The position numbers and the translations under genes were made by a program. Under the pieces are notes generated by a model that had not been told where the DNA came from, made no database searches, and saw only the letters and a program-made list of their open reading frames with translations. This document shows, one piece after another, positions 44,209-54,482 of a stretch of DNA of 64,000 nucleotides. Each line of letters begins with the position of its first letter. Within the stretch, counting starts at the first letter, position 1. The DNA is taken from the NCBI GenBank assembly GCA_016935315.1, contig JAFGRD010000047.1, positions 1-64,000 of the forward strand, written 5' to 3'. The stretch comes from Pirellulales bacterium (GTDB lineage Bacteria > Planctomycetota > Planctomycetia > Pirellulales > Thermoguttaceae).

Positions 44209-45351
44209 CTACCGGACGAGATAGACTGGCGTATGGATGAAATAGCTTTTTGGGGCTGTGCCGTTGGGAGGGAGCATTCCGTCCGCTTCGAATTCGGCCG
44301 GCTGAATCATCACGCGTTTTGTCTTTTTGCTGCTTCCCGTCAGACAGACTTCGACCAGCCGGATTCCGGCAAACGCCTCGATCGTATAGGTGGCATTGTT
44401 GCCGTTGCCGCTGACCGCGGTAAACAGCGGGATCATCCTCGGTTGTCCGATGATCTGTTCGAGTTGGGATTTCACGCCGGCACTGATGCCGGTGTCTCCG
44501 TTGAGGAACAGTTGGCCGTTGGCGTCGAACTCAAGGCTTCCGCCATGCGGGACCAGGTCGGCTTCGCTGATGCCGTAGAGGATCTGCCGGCGGATATCCG
44601 GCACGGCGTTGTTCGTGTTGCCGATATCGACGGTGCCGCGGTTTCCGGGAGACCCGGTGTCTTGGGGAAAGAGATTGACCTCCAAGACGTTGTCGGTTCC
44701 ACTGCTGACGGTTTCCGAGTCCGGATCCCAAGCGAAATTGTCGTCGCCCGTGGTCCTGGCCATCAGGGAGTTCCAGGTTTCCATATCCAGCGCGAAGGGC
44801 AGGATCTCGAGGGCCCCGCCGGACGAGGGGGTCGTGAAGCCGGACGTGTTGGCCAGAAACATGGCGGTGGCTTCGGCCTGCATCGAGGCCCGGTTGAATC
44901 CCAGCACCTTGGCGAAGAACAGCGCTATGTCGCCGTTCTGCTGAGGGCTTCGACGGACGCGCACCTGGACGGCATTGAACAACGACGGATTGGTGAAGGT
45001 CATGTTGAGGTTTGCCGGATCCGCGATATGGCCGATCGTGATGTCGTCTTCGGCCAGAGCCGGTGCGATACCACCAACGAGATTCAGCGAGGCGTATTCT
45101 CCGGCCGAAGCCTCCGCCTCGGCGATGGCGCCGTTCGGGTCGGCGGCACCGGTCATGACTCCTTCGTCGATCAGATCCCAGGCGGCCGCCAGCGCCGTGG
45201 CGTCCGCCGACGTCTGCAATTGCGAGCGGATGACCTGCAGGTATCCCATATCGATCGCAAACGTCAGCAGGCCGAACAGCACGACCATCAGGAATGCAGT
45301 TAACACCAGGACGTTGCCCGATCGGCTCCGGCGGCGGTGGTGAACGAGCAT
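44209..45351 (-). CDS. TadG-like Flp pilus/secretion protein
   Basis: 380 residues from ATG 45351; GGAGG sits seven bases before it and one base before an alternative ATG at 45357. N-terminal basic stretch HHRRRSRSGNVLVLTAFLMV, a TadE/TadG-type helix (FLMVVLFGLLTFAIDMGYLQ), then QLQTSADATALAAAWDLIDE, the classical Tad start. The rest (about 60-380) is a beta-rich extracytoplasmic part. TadG proteins anchor or assist Flp pili; no pilus ATPase or prepilin gene is present, so a free-standing surface protein is possible. Next gene upstream also secreted. Confidence 0.8.
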   Translation of the reverse strand: MLVHHRRRSRSGNVLVLTAFLMVVLFGLLTFAIDMGYLQVIRSQLQTSADATALAAAWDLIDEGVMTGAADPNGAIAEAEASAGEYASLNLVGGIAPALAEDDITIGHIADPANLNMTFTNPSLFNAVQVRVRRSPQQNGDIALFFAKVLGFNRASMQAEATAMFLANTSGFTTPSSGGALEILPFALDMETWNSLMARTTGDDNFAWDPDSETVSSGTDNVLEVNLFPQDTGSPGNRGTVDIGNTNNAVPDIRRQILYGISEADLVPHGGSLEFDANGQLFLNGDTGISAGVKSQLEQIIGQPRMIPLFTAVSGNGNNATYTIEAFAGIRLVEVCLTGSSKKTKRVMIQPAEFEADGMLPPNGTAPKSYFIHTPVYLVR

Positions 45352-45412
45352 GAGCATGCCTCCTTTATCGAGTCAGCAGATCCGGCGAGGCGGATCAGGT
45401 GTTTGCATCTTT

Positions 45413-46066
45413 CTACTGCTGGGGCGGATGGACGACGATCGGTGTCGAGTGCTCCACGACGTTTCCGTTGGAGTCGTACACGCGGATCTTCTTCAGGATC
45501 AGCGAGTCGACCCGGTTGGCCGCGTAGTTGATGCCGGAATTGGCCACCGACACCGCCGGATCGTAACCGTTCAGGTTGCTCAGATCGGTGTTGAGGAAGA
45601 CCTTCAGGTATCCTTGGCCGCCGAAGTTACCCCAGGTCTGCGACGAGCCGTTGATGACCTCGAACGTGATCACCCCGTTGGCGACCTGCATCGTCTGCGT
45701 CCATGTGACCGTTTCGCCCGGCTGCGACATCACGCTGTCGCTGGGGAACTTCCTGTCGTTTAGCGGGGTCTCGCCGTGCCACAACTGGAGTTGGACTCCG
45801 CCGGCCAGGAAGGTCAGCAGGCTTTGGACATTCAGTTCCAACGCGGCGTGCAATCCATCGATGTCTCCCCGGGGAGACATCACGCACGATACTTGCGGCG
45901 CGAAGCTTTGGGGCTCCGGGGTGTTGACCACCAGCTCCCAGTCTTCTTCGACGCGAACAATCTGCGGTGTCTCGGCTTGCGCCGTGCCGGCCGAAACGGC
46001 CAGCAGCCCCAACACCAACAACCATTGCAGCGGCCCACGGCGCATACGGATAGCGGAAAGGCACAT
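45413..46066 (-). CDS. Secreted protein paired with the TadG-like gene
   Basis: 217 residues from ATG 46066 (GGGGAGA eight bases upstream). Signal peptide (LQWLLVLGLLAVSAGTAQAE). Mature part is beta-rich with no recognised family: VVNTPEPQSFAPQVSCVMSP, QLQLWHGETPLNDRKF, WTQTMQVANGVITFEVINGS, then LKKIRVYDSNGNVVEHSTP. 61 bp upstream of the TadG-like start on the same strand, so probably co-transcribed and located with it at the cell surface. Confidence 0.7.
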   Translation of the reverse strand: MCLSAIRMRRGPLQWLLVLGLLAVSAGTAQAETPQIVRVEEDWELVVNTPEPQSFAPQVSCVMSPRGDIDGLHAALELNVQSLLTFLAGGVQLQLWHGETPLNDRKFPSDSVMSQPGETVTWTQTMQVANGVITFEVINGSSQTWGNFGGQGYLKVFLNTDLSNLNGYDPAVSVANSGINYAANRVDSLILKKIRVYDSNGNVVEHSTPIVVHPPQQ

Positions 46067-46356
46067 GATGACAGTCTCCCCGAAGAACAGCAGAAAAGTG
46101 ATTTGACGTGTTCCTGCCCGCGTGCGACGGCCGCACGATTCCACCAGCCGCGTGCGTATCTTGCAGGCTCGTGGACAGCCGTACGGAGAGGCCACAACTC
46201 TCGAAGGCAAGGAAAACTCTCTAACTGGAAATATAGGTCGCGTTTCCCCTCGCGTCAAATTCGCTGCAATCTCCCGGGCCAGGGTCGAATCCCCATCCGG
46301 CCGGTCGCCCCCGCCCGGCTGCCTCCGTGGGCTGTGACCTCGCGGGACGACCCGGC

Positions 46357-48411
46357 CTATTCGGCCCCTTGTGCCTCTGCCCGCAGCAGCGAGGCTGCCG
46401 ACACGGCCATGCGCGGCATGGCGGCCGGCGACTGTTGCAGCAACGCGGCGAACGTCTCGATCGTCCGCCGAGCGCGGTCGAGGTATTCCGGCTTGTCCAA
46501 CTCTCCGGCCAGATAGACCAGATTGGCGGCGGAGACCGCATTGCCGGAAGGGAGGGCGGAATCGGTTGGGTCCTTGCTCCGCGCCAGCAACGCCTGGTGA
46601 TCGTCGGAGGTGAAAAAGAACCCCCCGCGTTGCTCGTCCGCGAACAGTCGGATCTGTTCGGTGGTCAGCCGGTCGGCCTCTTCGAGCCACCGCCGGCCAC
46701 CGGTGGCCCGGTGCAAGGCGATCAGCCCGTCGGCCAGGAAGGCGTAGTCGTCGAGATAGGCATTGCGGCGTGACCGGCCATCGCCGAGCGTCCGCATCAG
46801 ACGCCCTTCCGCAGTGCGCAGCTTGTCGAGGATAAACACGGCCGCCTTTTCGGCCGCTTGCGTGTACTTCGGCTCAGCCAGGAGGCGTCCGGCATCGGCG
46901 AAGCCCCGAATCATCAGACCGTTCCACGAGGTCAACGTCTTGGTGTCGGTCAAGGGGCGTTTTCGCCGGTTTCGCACGTCCCACAGCTTCTCTCGGATCG
47001 GGATCAGCCGTTGGTGCAGTTGCTCTTCGGACGTGTCGTGCGATTGGGCTGCCTCGGCGAACGGTCGCGGCAGTTGCAGCACGCGGCGGCCTTCGAGATT
47101 CCCTTCTCCACCGACCCCATACACGTCGGCCAGCAGTCGGAACTGGTCGGCATCGAGCGCTTCGGACAACTCCTCTCGGCGCCAGACGTAGAATTGCCCT
47201 TCTTCGCCGTCGGTTTCGGCGTCGATGGCCGAGTAGAAGTTCCCCTCCGCGCCGGTCATCTCACGGAGGACGAAATCAAGCGTCTCCTCGGCGATGCGGC
47301 GAAAGTCGGGCCGACCGGTCAGCAGGTGGGCTTCTGCGTAGAGCGAGGCGAGTTGGGCATTGTCGTAAAGCATTTTCTCGAAGTGGGGAATCTCCCAATA
47401 GCGATCCGTGCTGTATCGGTGGAATCCGCCTCCGAGATGGTCGCGAATGCCGCCGGCCGCCATCTTCTCCAGCGTGACGATCAGCATCGTCTCGGCGCGC
47501 CGCCCGCCCGAGTCCGTTTCCGGATCCTCTCGGGCACAATCGAGCAGAAACGCGAGGTTCGCGGGCTCGGGAAACTTAGGGCGGTGCGGGTTGGTGGGGC
47601 TATAGCCAAAGCCGCCAAACTGGGAATCGAATCGTTTGGCCAAGGCGGGCAATACGCCTTCGACGAGCGTGGAGGTCAGGGGGACCTTTTCCCCGGCGGG
47701 CTGGTGCTGCAATTGCTGCTTGACCAGCGCGGCCAGCAGCCTCGCGTTCTCTTGCAGTTTTTCCGGCTTTTCGTGCCACGCCTGCTGGGCGATCCTCAGC
47801 ACGCTCAGCAGGCCGGTCCGGCCGCTTGTGTCGCGGGGAGGGAAGTAGGTGCCGCCCATCACGGGCCTGGCATCGGGTGTAAGCAACATCGTCATGGGCC
47901 AGCCTCCGCCTTGGGGCGAGCCAATCAGACGGTAGTAGACCTGCAAGGCCGTCATGTAGATCTCGTCGAGCTCCGGCCTCTCTTCCCGATCGACCTTGAT
48001 ACAAACGAAGTCCTTGTTCAGCGCGACGGCCACTTCGGCGTCCATGAACGACTCGCGTTCCATGACATGGCACCAATAGCAGCTCGCGTAGCCGATCGAC
48101 AGAAAGATCAGCTTGCCTTCCCTCTCAGCCTTGGCCAAGGCCTCCTCGCACCAGGGATACCAGTCGACGGGATTGTGCGCGTGCATCAACAGGTACAAAC
48201 TGGTCTCGCCGGCCAGGCGATTCGGTTTGCCGCCTTGGGTCGTCTCCGCCGGGGTCATCCTTGCTGGTTCCGCGCGGGCGTCTGCGGGCGGTTGTTCGGC
48301 GGCCGTGGCGCTCCCTTCTGCCGATGCGTCCGTGCGCCGGCATCCAAACACCATGGCAAGCGGCAATAGGAGAATCAGAAAGAGCAAGAGGGAAGCTGTC
48401 GGGAAGACCAT
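46357..48411 (-). CDS. Lipoprotein with SPATA20/YyaL-type thioredoxin-like domain
   Basis: 684 residues. Lipoprotein signal ending VFGC (lipobox, Cys23). Region 60-210 is the thioredoxin-like domain with [17 protein letters not shown], Cys111-x2-Cys114 (ASCYWCHVM), [15 protein letters not shown] and GGTYFPPRD. The rest (about 230-680) is an alpha/alpha barrel (six-hairpin glycosidase-like) seen in the whole family. Biological role of the family is unresolved. Envelope anchored through the lipid here, which differs from the cytoplasmic YyaL. Confidence 0.9.
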   Translation of the reverse strand: MVFPTASLLLFLILLLPLAMVFGCRRTDASAEGSATAAEQPPADARAEPARMTPAETTQGGKPNRLAGETSLYLLMHAHNPVDWYPWCEEALAKAEREGKLIFLSIGYASCYWCHVMERESFMDAEVAVALNKDFVCIKVDREERPELDEIYMTALQVYYRLIGSPQGGGWPMTMLLTPDARPVMGGTYFPPRDTSGRTGLLSVLRIAQQAWHEKPEKLQENARLLAALVKQQLQHQPAGEKVPLTSTLVEGVLPALAKRFDSQFGGFGYSPTNPHRPKFPEPANLAFLLDCAREDPETDSGGRRAETMLIVTLEKMAAGGIRDHLGGGFHRYSTDRYWEIPHFEKMLYDNAQLASLYAEAHLLTGRPDFRRIAEETLDFVLREMTGAEGNFYSAIDAETDGEEGQFYVWRREELSEALDADQFRLLADVYGVGGEGNLEGRRVLQLPRPFAEAAQSHDTSEEQLHQRLIPIREKLWDVRNRRKRPLTDTKTLTSWNGLMIRGFADAGRLLAEPKYTQAAEKAAVFILDKLRTAEGRLMRTLGDGRSRRNAYLDDYAFLADGLIALHRATGGRRWLEEADRLTTEQIRLFADEQRGGFFFTSDDHQALLARSKDPTDSALPSGNAVSAANLVYLAGELDKPEYLDRARRTIETFAALLQQSPAAMPRMAVSAASLLRAEAQGAE

Positions 48412-48895
48412 CAGGCGGTTCCTTTGCTGGCCATCGAAACTGGGGCGCCCGGCGGCGCCACATCCTCAAGAGAAGTGTTCGCCGCAGCTTGCCCTGGACA
48501 ACCCCCCGACAAGACAGCATTCTTGCACCTAAGACGCATCGGAGGCCGACATCAGGTCGCCTGCCCGAGACTCCCGTGGGTGCAGCCTGGACCCGCGTCG
48601 TGTCGCCACTTGCCCGCACCACACCCGATTCGCTCGCCGCCGCGATGCCTCGGGGCAACGCACGGGGGCCGGCTGGTGACGTTTCGCCCCCCATCGGTCT
48701 CTGCTTCGCCTGGCGCAAGTCGCTATGGCAGCACGGGTTGCGAGTTCTCCCGGTGAATGGCGCAGATTGTGCATTCCATTTGCCGTGGCTGAATCCGATG
48801 GGGACCGTTGTCTTGCTCAACGTGCATCCACGGGGCAACGCGACGGCAGGACAGCCCGACTGGCAAACCACTTCGAAACGAGCAGGAGCAGCCGA
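48412..48895. other. 484-bp divergent intergenic region
   Basis: Gap between the thioredoxin-like lipoprotein (minus) and the methyltransferase (plus). CGGGGCAACGC occurs twice (near 48651 and 48831). No clear promoter or RNA gene. Confidence 0.45.
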
Positions 48896-49693
48896 ATGAG
48901 CGAGTCTCGCCACACACAGACGCGGCTTCAACACATCGAAAACTGGGACACGGAGTTTGAGATCGTTGCCGGTCACGTTCGGCGGACGGCCTCGGAAGAA
49001 CAGACGCTGAACATCCTGGAGGCCGGATGTGGATGCGCGTGGGACCTGGATCTTCAGGATGTCCCCTACAAGCTCACCGGCGTGGACGTCGACGAAGACG
49101 CACTGCGGATCCGAACCGAACAGCGCAAGGATCTCGACGTGGCCGTCGTAGGCGATCTGCGGACGGTCGAGTTGGCGGAGAGCCACTACGACGTCATCTA
49201 CAATTCCTACGTGCTGGAACACATTCCCGACGCCGAACGCGTGTTGGACAACTTCTGGCGCTGGCTGAAACCGGGTGGCCTTCTGGTCTTGAGAGTTCCG
49301 GACAGGAATTCCGTATACGGATTCCTCACGCGAATCACGCCGCTGTGGGTGCATATTCTCTATAAGAGGTTCGTGGTCGGATTCCGCGAAGCCGGCCAAC
49401 CAGGAGTCGGTCCCTTTCCCACCGTGTATGACCGGGTCGTCTCGCGAGGCGGGATTCGCCGGTGGTGCCGTCGGCGCGGGCTGGCCGTCCGGGCCGAGTA
49501 CGGCTCGAACTACTACGTCAACGAAGTGGGGGTATTCTCGTTCCCGATCCGCGCGCTGGTCCGGCTACTGCACGTCTGCTCGTTCGGGCGGCTGGCCTAC
49601 GACCACAGCAACCTGACGTACGTCCTCCAGAAGCCCCCGGCGGCCGCGTCGCAACACGGCGCGCCTTTGCGTTCGGAAGGTGTCTGCTGCTGA
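48896..49693 (+). CDS. Class I SAM-dependent methyltransferase
   Basis: 265 residues from ATG 48896 (AGGAG upstream). Motif I ILEAGCGCAWDLDLQ, VDVDEDALRIR as motif II, VVGDLRTVELAESHYDVIYN and SYVLEHIPDAERVL as III/IV, and WLKPGGLLVLRVPDRNS. The pattern is UbiE/small-molecule methyltransferase-like. A C-terminal part (about 150-265) with hydrophobic stretch (VFSFPIRALVRLLHVC) is not typical of the minimal fold. Substrate unknown. Convergent with glpD. Confidence 0.88.
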   Translation: MSESRHTQTRLQHIENWDTEFEIVAGHVRRTASEEQTLNILEAGCGCAWDLDLQDVPYKLTGVDVDEDALRIRTEQRKDLDVAVVGDLRTVELAESHYDVIYNSYVLEHIPDAERVLDNFWRWLKPGGLLVLRVPDRNSVYGFLTRITPLWVHILYKRFVVGFREAGQPGVGPFPTVYDRVVSRGGIRRWCRRRGLAVRAEYGSNYYVNEVGVFSFPIRALVRLLHVCSFGRLAYDHSNLTYVLQKPPAAASQHGAPLRSEGVCC

Positions 49694-49783
49694 TTCGCTG
49701 CAGCCGGCGAGCAACGACGGAGCCGTTGCCGGGCCGCGAAGTCCACGCCATGATCGTGGTATCAGTCCCGATGAATCGGGGCA

Positions 49784-51253
49784 CTACGACCCCTCGGGCC
49801 TTTTGCAGGCGATTCGCGCCAGTTCGGCCTCCTGCCGGGACTGGTCCCATCCGAAGATTTCGGCCATCCAGCCGGCCACCTGCCGGGCGACCGACTCGAC
49901 GTCGGGGAGGTAGTAGTACCAGCCCGTGCGGCGAATCATGACGTCGTCGAGGTGGACCGCCCATTCGCCGGCGCAGTAGTGCTCCACGGCTTCCGCGGTG
50001 ACCTCCGGCGGCAAGACGCCGCTGACGCCCTGCACCTCTTCCGGCTCCAACAACGGCTGCTGCGCCGTGCGGCATGGCGGGCCGTGGTGGCCCAGGTATT
50101 GGACGAGCCGATCCACGGCCTGCTCGGCGATCAGGCGATAGGTCGTCAGCTTGCCTCCGGCCACGTCGAGCCAGCCGGAGTCGGAAAGGCGGATTTCGTG
50201 TGCGCGGGAAATGTCGGAGGGACCGCCGCGGCCGGAGTCGATCAACGGTCGCAGGCCGGCCCAGGTGCTGATGACGTCCGTTTCGCGCAGGGCAGCCGAG
50301 GGAAACGCCGTGTTGGCCACCTGGAGGATGTAGCCGACGTCGTCCGGTTCCGTGGCAACGTCTTCGATCGGTCCGTCGTAGTCGGTGTCGGTCGTGCCGA
50401 GAATGACCCGCTGGCCCCAGGGAATCGCAAACAGGATGCGATCCTTCTGGGTGATGACCACCGCGTCGGGGACCGGCAGTCGCCGGCTGTCGATCACCAG
50501 GTGGACGCCCTTGGTCAATCGCAGGCGGATGGTGCTCTGCGGCAGCGACTGGGCCCAGGGGCCGGTGGCGTTGACGACCGATCGGGCGACGAGCTGCCCG
50601 GGGCGATCGGTCCGGACGTCGCGCAGATGGCACGTCCATCCGCTTGGGCAAGGCAGAGCGTCCTCCACACGCGTGTAGTTGGAGACGATCGCTCCCTGTC
50701 GGGCGGCCGAACGGAGCGTGTCGAGCACCAGGCGGGAATCGTTCGTCAGGCCGTCGAAGTACCGGACGGCGCCCGTCAGGCCGTGCGGGTTGATCCCGGG
50801 AAATCGCTCGGCGACTTCCTCGGGTGTCAGCGCCTGCGACGGGCCGAGATTTCGCGCTCCACAGAGCCAATCGTACAGTTTCACCCCAATCCGCAGTTGC
50901 CACAACGGCCAGCGGGTGCGGCGGTACGTGGGAAAAGCGAAGGGCAGCGGCTGGGACAGATGGCAAGCGATGCGATGCAGCGTCATCTTCTCCCGGCTGG
51001 CCTCGCGAACCAGGCCGATGCGTCCTTGGGCCAGGTAGCGCAGCCCGCCGTGCAGCAGCCGGCTCGATCGGCTGCTGGTGCCGAAGGCCAGGTCGTGCTG
51101 ATCGACCAGCCCGGTGCGGAGGCCGCGCATGGCGGCGTCGCGGGCGATTCCGGCACCGACGATCCCGCCGCCGACCACCAGCACGTCCAGCCGGTCGTCG
51201 GCCCACCGCGCGGCCTGATCTGCCCGTGACTGGTCCAGGTTGACGCGTCGCAT
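49784..51253 (-). CDS. glpD: Aerobic-type glycerol-3-phosphate dehydrogenase
   Basis: 489 residues. FAD Rossmann motif VVGGGIVGAGIARDAAMRG; FAD-binding FGTSSRSSRLLHGGLRYL; substrate-site SVVNATGPWAQS; C-terminal glpD domain with VAGGKLTTYRLIAEQAV. It oxidises glycerol-3-phosphate to dihydroxyacetone phosphate and passes electrons to the quinone pool. Six bp downstream of the polyphosphate kinase gene and third in the glpK-ppk2-glpD run. Confidence 0.95.
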   Translation of the reverse strand: MRRVNLDQSRADQAARWADDRLDVLVVGGGIVGAGIARDAAMRGLRTGLVDQHDLAFGTSSRSSRLLHGGLRYLAQGRIGLVREASREKMTLHRIACHLSQPLPFAFPTYRRTRWPLWQLRIGVKLYDWLCGARNLGPSQALTPEEVAERFPGINPHGLTGAVRYFDGLTNDSRLVLDTLRSAARQGAIVSNYTRVEDALPCPSGWTCHLRDVRTDRPGQLVARSVVNATGPWAQSLPQSTIRLRLTKGVHLVIDSRRLPVPDAVVITQKDRILFAIPWGQRVILGTTDTDYDGPIEDVATEPDDVGYILQVANTAFPSAALRETDVISTWAGLRPLIDSGRGGPSDISRAHEIRLSDSGWLDVAGGKLTTYRLIAEQAVDRLVQYLGHHGPPCRTAQQPLLEPEEVQGVSGVLPPEVTAEAVEHYCAGEWAVHLDDVMIRRTGWYYYLPDVESVARQVAGWMAEIFGWDQSRQEAELARIACKRPEGS

Positions 51254-51259
51254 AGGGCA

Positions 51260-52753
51260 CTACGCTTTCTTCAAGGCGTTTTCCAGGACTTCAGCCACGG
51301 TGCGCAGCGCCTTGATACGGGCGTAGAGCTTGCAATTGGCCTCCAGAATCGTCCAGGGCGCGTAGGTGGTGCTGGTGCGGCGGAGCATGTCGACCACCGC
51401 CACCTCGTATTGGCCTCGCTTCTCCCGGTTGCGCCAGTCTTCGTCGGTGATCTTCCACTGCTTGTGCGGGTCTTGTTTGCGGGCCTCGAAACGGCGGAGT
51501 TGCTCCTCTTGGTCGATGTGGAGCCAGAACTTGACGAAGGCCGTGCCGAAGTCGACCAGTTGGCGTTCGAACTCGTTGATCTCACGGTAAGCCCGCTTCC
51601 ACTCGTCCTCGGTACAGAAGCCCTCGACCCGCTCGACCAGGACGCGGCCGTACCACGAACGGTCGAAGATCGTGATATGCCCCGCCTTGGGAACGTCGCG
51701 CCAGAAACGCCAGAGATAGTGGCGGGCTTTCTCCTGCGTCGTGGGCGGACCGACGGGAACGACTTCGTAGCCCCGGGGATCCAACCCGCGCGTCAGCCGC
51801 TTGATATTGCCGCCCTTGCCACCCGCGTCGGAACCCTCGTAGACGATGACCGCCGGGACTCGGGCCACGTAGAGATCGTGCTCCAAGTGGAACAGGCGCT
51901 CTTGAAGCTCCTTCAACTGCTTCTCGTATTCGTCGCGCTCCAGCGCAAGGCTCAAGTCCACCCGGTCGAGAAGTGTCTGCCTGCGGGTAGGCGAATCGGC
52001 CGGCACGGCCATCGGCTTCGGCTCGGCCTTTGGAGCGGCCTGACGACGGGCGAGTTCGCTCTCGACGGCCTGGAGGATCGTCTCGAACACCTTCACGCGG
52101 GCGTAGCGTCCCTGGGTAGCCTCGACCACGGTCCACGGCGCGTAGGCCGTCGCGGTACGTTCGAGCATCTCCTCGACCGCTGCCAGCCACTGTTCGTACT
52201 GCTTGTGGTGTTTCCGCTCTTCCTTGCCCACCTTCCAGGCCGTGGCCGGGTTTTCCCTGATCTGTTGGAAGCGGCGTTTCTGCTCTTGCTTGCCGATATG
52301 GAGCCAGAACTTGACGATCACGGTGCCCGCATCGGCCAGTTGCTGCTCAAACTCATCGATGTCCTGGTATGCCTGTCTCCATTCTCGCTTCGGCGTCAGC
52401 TCTTCGACGCGCTCCAGCAACACCCGCCCGTACCACGAGCGGTCGAAGATGGCGAAGGACCCTGCGGCGGGCAAGGCCTTCCAGAATCGCCACATCCAGG
52501 GTCGGAGCCGCTGCGGCTCATTGGGCGCGCTGATCGGGTGGACCTTGAAGCCGCGGGGATCGAGGGCTTGCGTCAGGCGGTTGATCAGCGTCCCCTTGCC
52601 GGCGGCGTCCCAGCCCTCGAAGACGATTACCACGGGAACGCCGGCGGCGCGCGCGGCCCGTTGGCATGCTCCCAACTGGGTCTCCAGCTCGGGGAAGGCC
52701 TGCTGGTAGACCGACTTAGGAATTCGCTTGTCAAGATCGATCAGTTCCAGCAT
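51260..52753 (-). CDS. Two-domain PPK2: polyphosphate:AMP phosphotransferase
   Basis: 497 residues from ATG 52753. Two PPK2 domains: Walker A EGWDAAGKGT at about 46-55 with RSWYGRVLLERVEEL, then YEGSDAGGKGG at about 310 with FDRSWYGRVLVERVEGF. Fused pairs belong to the class II PPK2 group that phosphorylates AMP to ADP with polyphosphate (PAP). In that group usually the C-terminal domain is catalytic; here both have complete P-loops and lid Trp-Tyr-Gly motifs. Sandwiched between glpK (45 bp) and glpD (6 bp), so polyphosphate may refill ADP/ATP for glycerol phosphorylation (inference). Confidence 0.92.
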   Translation of the reverse strand: MLELIDLDKRIPKSVYQQAFPELETQLGACQRAARAAGVPVVIVFEGWDAAGKGTLINRLTQALDPRGFKVHPISAPNEPQRLRPWMWRFWKALPAAGSFAIFDRSWYGRVLLERVEELTPKREWRQAYQDIDEFEQQLADAGTVIVKFWLHIGKQEQKRRFQQIRENPATAWKVGKEERKHHKQYEQWLAAVEEMLERTATAYAPWTVVEATQGRYARVKVFETILQAVESELARRQAAPKAEPKPMAVPADSPTRRQTLLDRVDLSLALERDEYEKQLKELQERLFHLEHDLYVARVPAVIVYEGSDAGGKGGNIKRLTRGLDPRGYEVVPVGPPTTQEKARHYLWRFWRDVPKAGHITIFDRSWYGRVLVERVEGFCTEDEWKRAYREINEFERQLVDFGTAFVKFWLHIDQEEQLRRFEARKQDPHKQWKITDEDWRNREKRGQYEVAVVDMLRRTSTTYAPWTILEANCKLYARIKALRTVAEVLENALKKA

Positions 52754-52798
52754 TCCCGGGCTCCCGGCCAAGTCGCGTCAACGACCCACACCTGAATT

Positions 52799-54307
52799 CT
52801 AGGTCGCTCCCGCTCCGTGTTCTTCCCAATCGAGCGCGCGGGCCAAGGCGTCGCGCCACCGGCCGCGGAGCTTGTCGCGATGCGGGGCCTCCATGGCGGG
52901 CTGGAATTCGCGATCGAGGATCCAGTTGCGGGCCACCTCGGCGGTGTCCGGCCAGTAGCCGACTGCCAGTCCGGCCAGGTAAGCCGCGCCCAGCGCCGTC
53001 GTTTCCGCTACCTGCGGACGACGCACCCGCACGCCGAGCAGATCGGCCTGGAATTGCATCAGCGGGTCGTTCAGCGACGCTCCGCCGTCGACCTTCAACG
53101 CAGTCAGCTTCACGTCGGCGTCTTTCTGCATGGCGTCAATCAAGTCGCACGTTTGAAAGGCCATCGATTCGACGGCCGCTCGGGCGAGGTGGCCGGCGGT
53201 GGTTCCCCGCGTGATTCCCAGCACCGTGCCGCGCGCGTAGGGGTCCCAGTGCGGCGCCCCCAGGCCGACAAAGGCCGGCACGAAATAGACACCGCCCGAG
53301 TCGGGCACGGTGGCGGCCAACCGCTCCACCTCGGCCGAACTCCGGATCAGGCCCAACCCGTCACGCAACCATTGCACCACCGCCCCGGCCACGAAGACCG
53401 AGCCCTCCAGGCAGTACGTCACTTCGTCGCCCAGCGCCCAGCCGATGGTCGTCAGCAGGTTGTTCTTCGAGCGGACCGGCCGCTGGCCCGTGTTCAGCAG
53501 CAGGAAGCAGCCGGTGCCGTACGTGTTCTTGGCCTCGCCCGGCTGGAAACACCCCTGGCCGAACGTGGCCGCCTGCTGGTCGCCGGCGTCGCCGCCGATC
53601 GGGATGGGGCCGCCGAACCACTGGTCGGACGTCTGGGCGTAGACTTCGCTGGAGGGTCGCGCCTCGGGCAGCATGGCGCGGGGAATGTCGAGCAACTTCA
53701 GCAGCTCGTCGTCCCAGTCGAGCGTGTGGATGTTGTAGATCAGCGTGCGGCTGGCGTTGCTGTAGTCGGTCACGTGTCGCGTGCCGCCGCTGAGCCGCCA
53801 GATGAGCCACGTGTCCACGGTGCCGAAGAGGATCTCGCCCTTCTCGGCCCGGCGGCGGAGCCCCTCGTGCGTGTCCAGCAAGTGCTTGATCTTCGTTCCG
53901 GAGAAATAGGCGTCGACGACCAGGCCGGTCTTGGCCCGGAAGACCTCTTCCAGGCCGTCGGCCTTGAGACGGTCGCAAATGCCGGCGCTGGCCCGACTTT
54001 GCCAGACGACCGCATTGGCCACCGGGCGGCCGGTGTGGCGGTCCCAGAGGATGGTCGTTTCCCGCTGGTTGGTCACGCCCAGCGCCGCGATGTCGGCGGC
54101 GGCAAGCGACGCCCGCGCAAGTGCCTCGCGCGCCACGCTCACTTGCGACGACCAGATCGCTTCCGGATCGTGCTCGACCAGCCCGGGCGCCGGCAAGATC
54201 TGCTCGAACTCCTGCTGGGCCGACGCCACGATCCGCCCGTCGTGCCCGAAAACGATCGCCCGGCTGGAAGTCGTGCCCTGATCGAGGGCGAGGATGTACT
54301 TAGCCAT
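52799..54307 (-). CDS. glpK: Glycerol kinase
   Basis: 502 residues from ATG 54307 ([20 protein letters not shown], the usual start); an in-frame region further upstream is noncoding. FGGY motifs: [24 protein letters not shown]-type [18 protein letters not shown] and [16 protein letters not shown]. Length matches (about 500). Phosphorylates glycerol to glycerol-3-phosphate, substrate for glpD. First gene of the minus-strand glp operon. Confidence 0.97.
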   Translation of the reverse strand: MAKYILALDQGTTSSRAIVFGHDGRIVASAQQEFEQILPAPGLVEHDPEAIWSSQVSVAREALARASLAAADIAALGVTNQRETTILWDRHTGRPVANAVVWQSRASAGICDRLKADGLEEVFRAKTGLVVDAYFSGTKIKHLLDTHEGLRRRAEKGEILFGTVDTWLIWRLSGGTRHVTDYSNASRTLIYNIHTLDWDDELLKLLDIPRAMLPEARPSSEVYAQTSDQWFGGPIPIGGDAGDQQAATFGQGCFQPGEAKNTYGTGCFLLLNTGQRPVRSKNNLLTTIGWALGDEVTYCLEGSVFVAGAVVQWLRDGLGLIRSSAEVERLAATVPDSGGVYFVPAFVGLGAPHWDPYARGTVLGITRGTTAGHLARAAVESMAFQTCDLIDAMQKDADVKLTALKVDGGASLNDPLMQFQADLLGVRVRRPQVAETTALGAAYLAGLAVGYWPDTAEVARNWILDREFQPAMEAPHRDKLRGRWRDALARALDWEEHGAGAT

Positions 54308-54482
54308 CGGCGCATCCGCCTTGCGAGTCCTTGGGGAACCGGAATCCACCTTCCGCAAGCACAGTCTAGCCGCGTGCCGCGGTGCCCACAAGTGCCCGGC
54401 CTTGCGAAGCGGCCGTGCTTCGGCTACACAGAAAGGTCCGCTGTGGGCCGCGACCAGGCAGAGTGTACCGGGAGCTTCGGGC

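Noticed and set aside
46256-46345. tRNA-like GGGTCGAATCCC in the gap before the TadG-paired gene
   Set aside because: T-loop lacks TTC and no cloverleaf could be drawn.
48412-48895. Sigma-54-like site in the gap upstream of the methyltransferase
   Set aside because: GG and GC are 11 rather than 10 bases apart in the best candidate.
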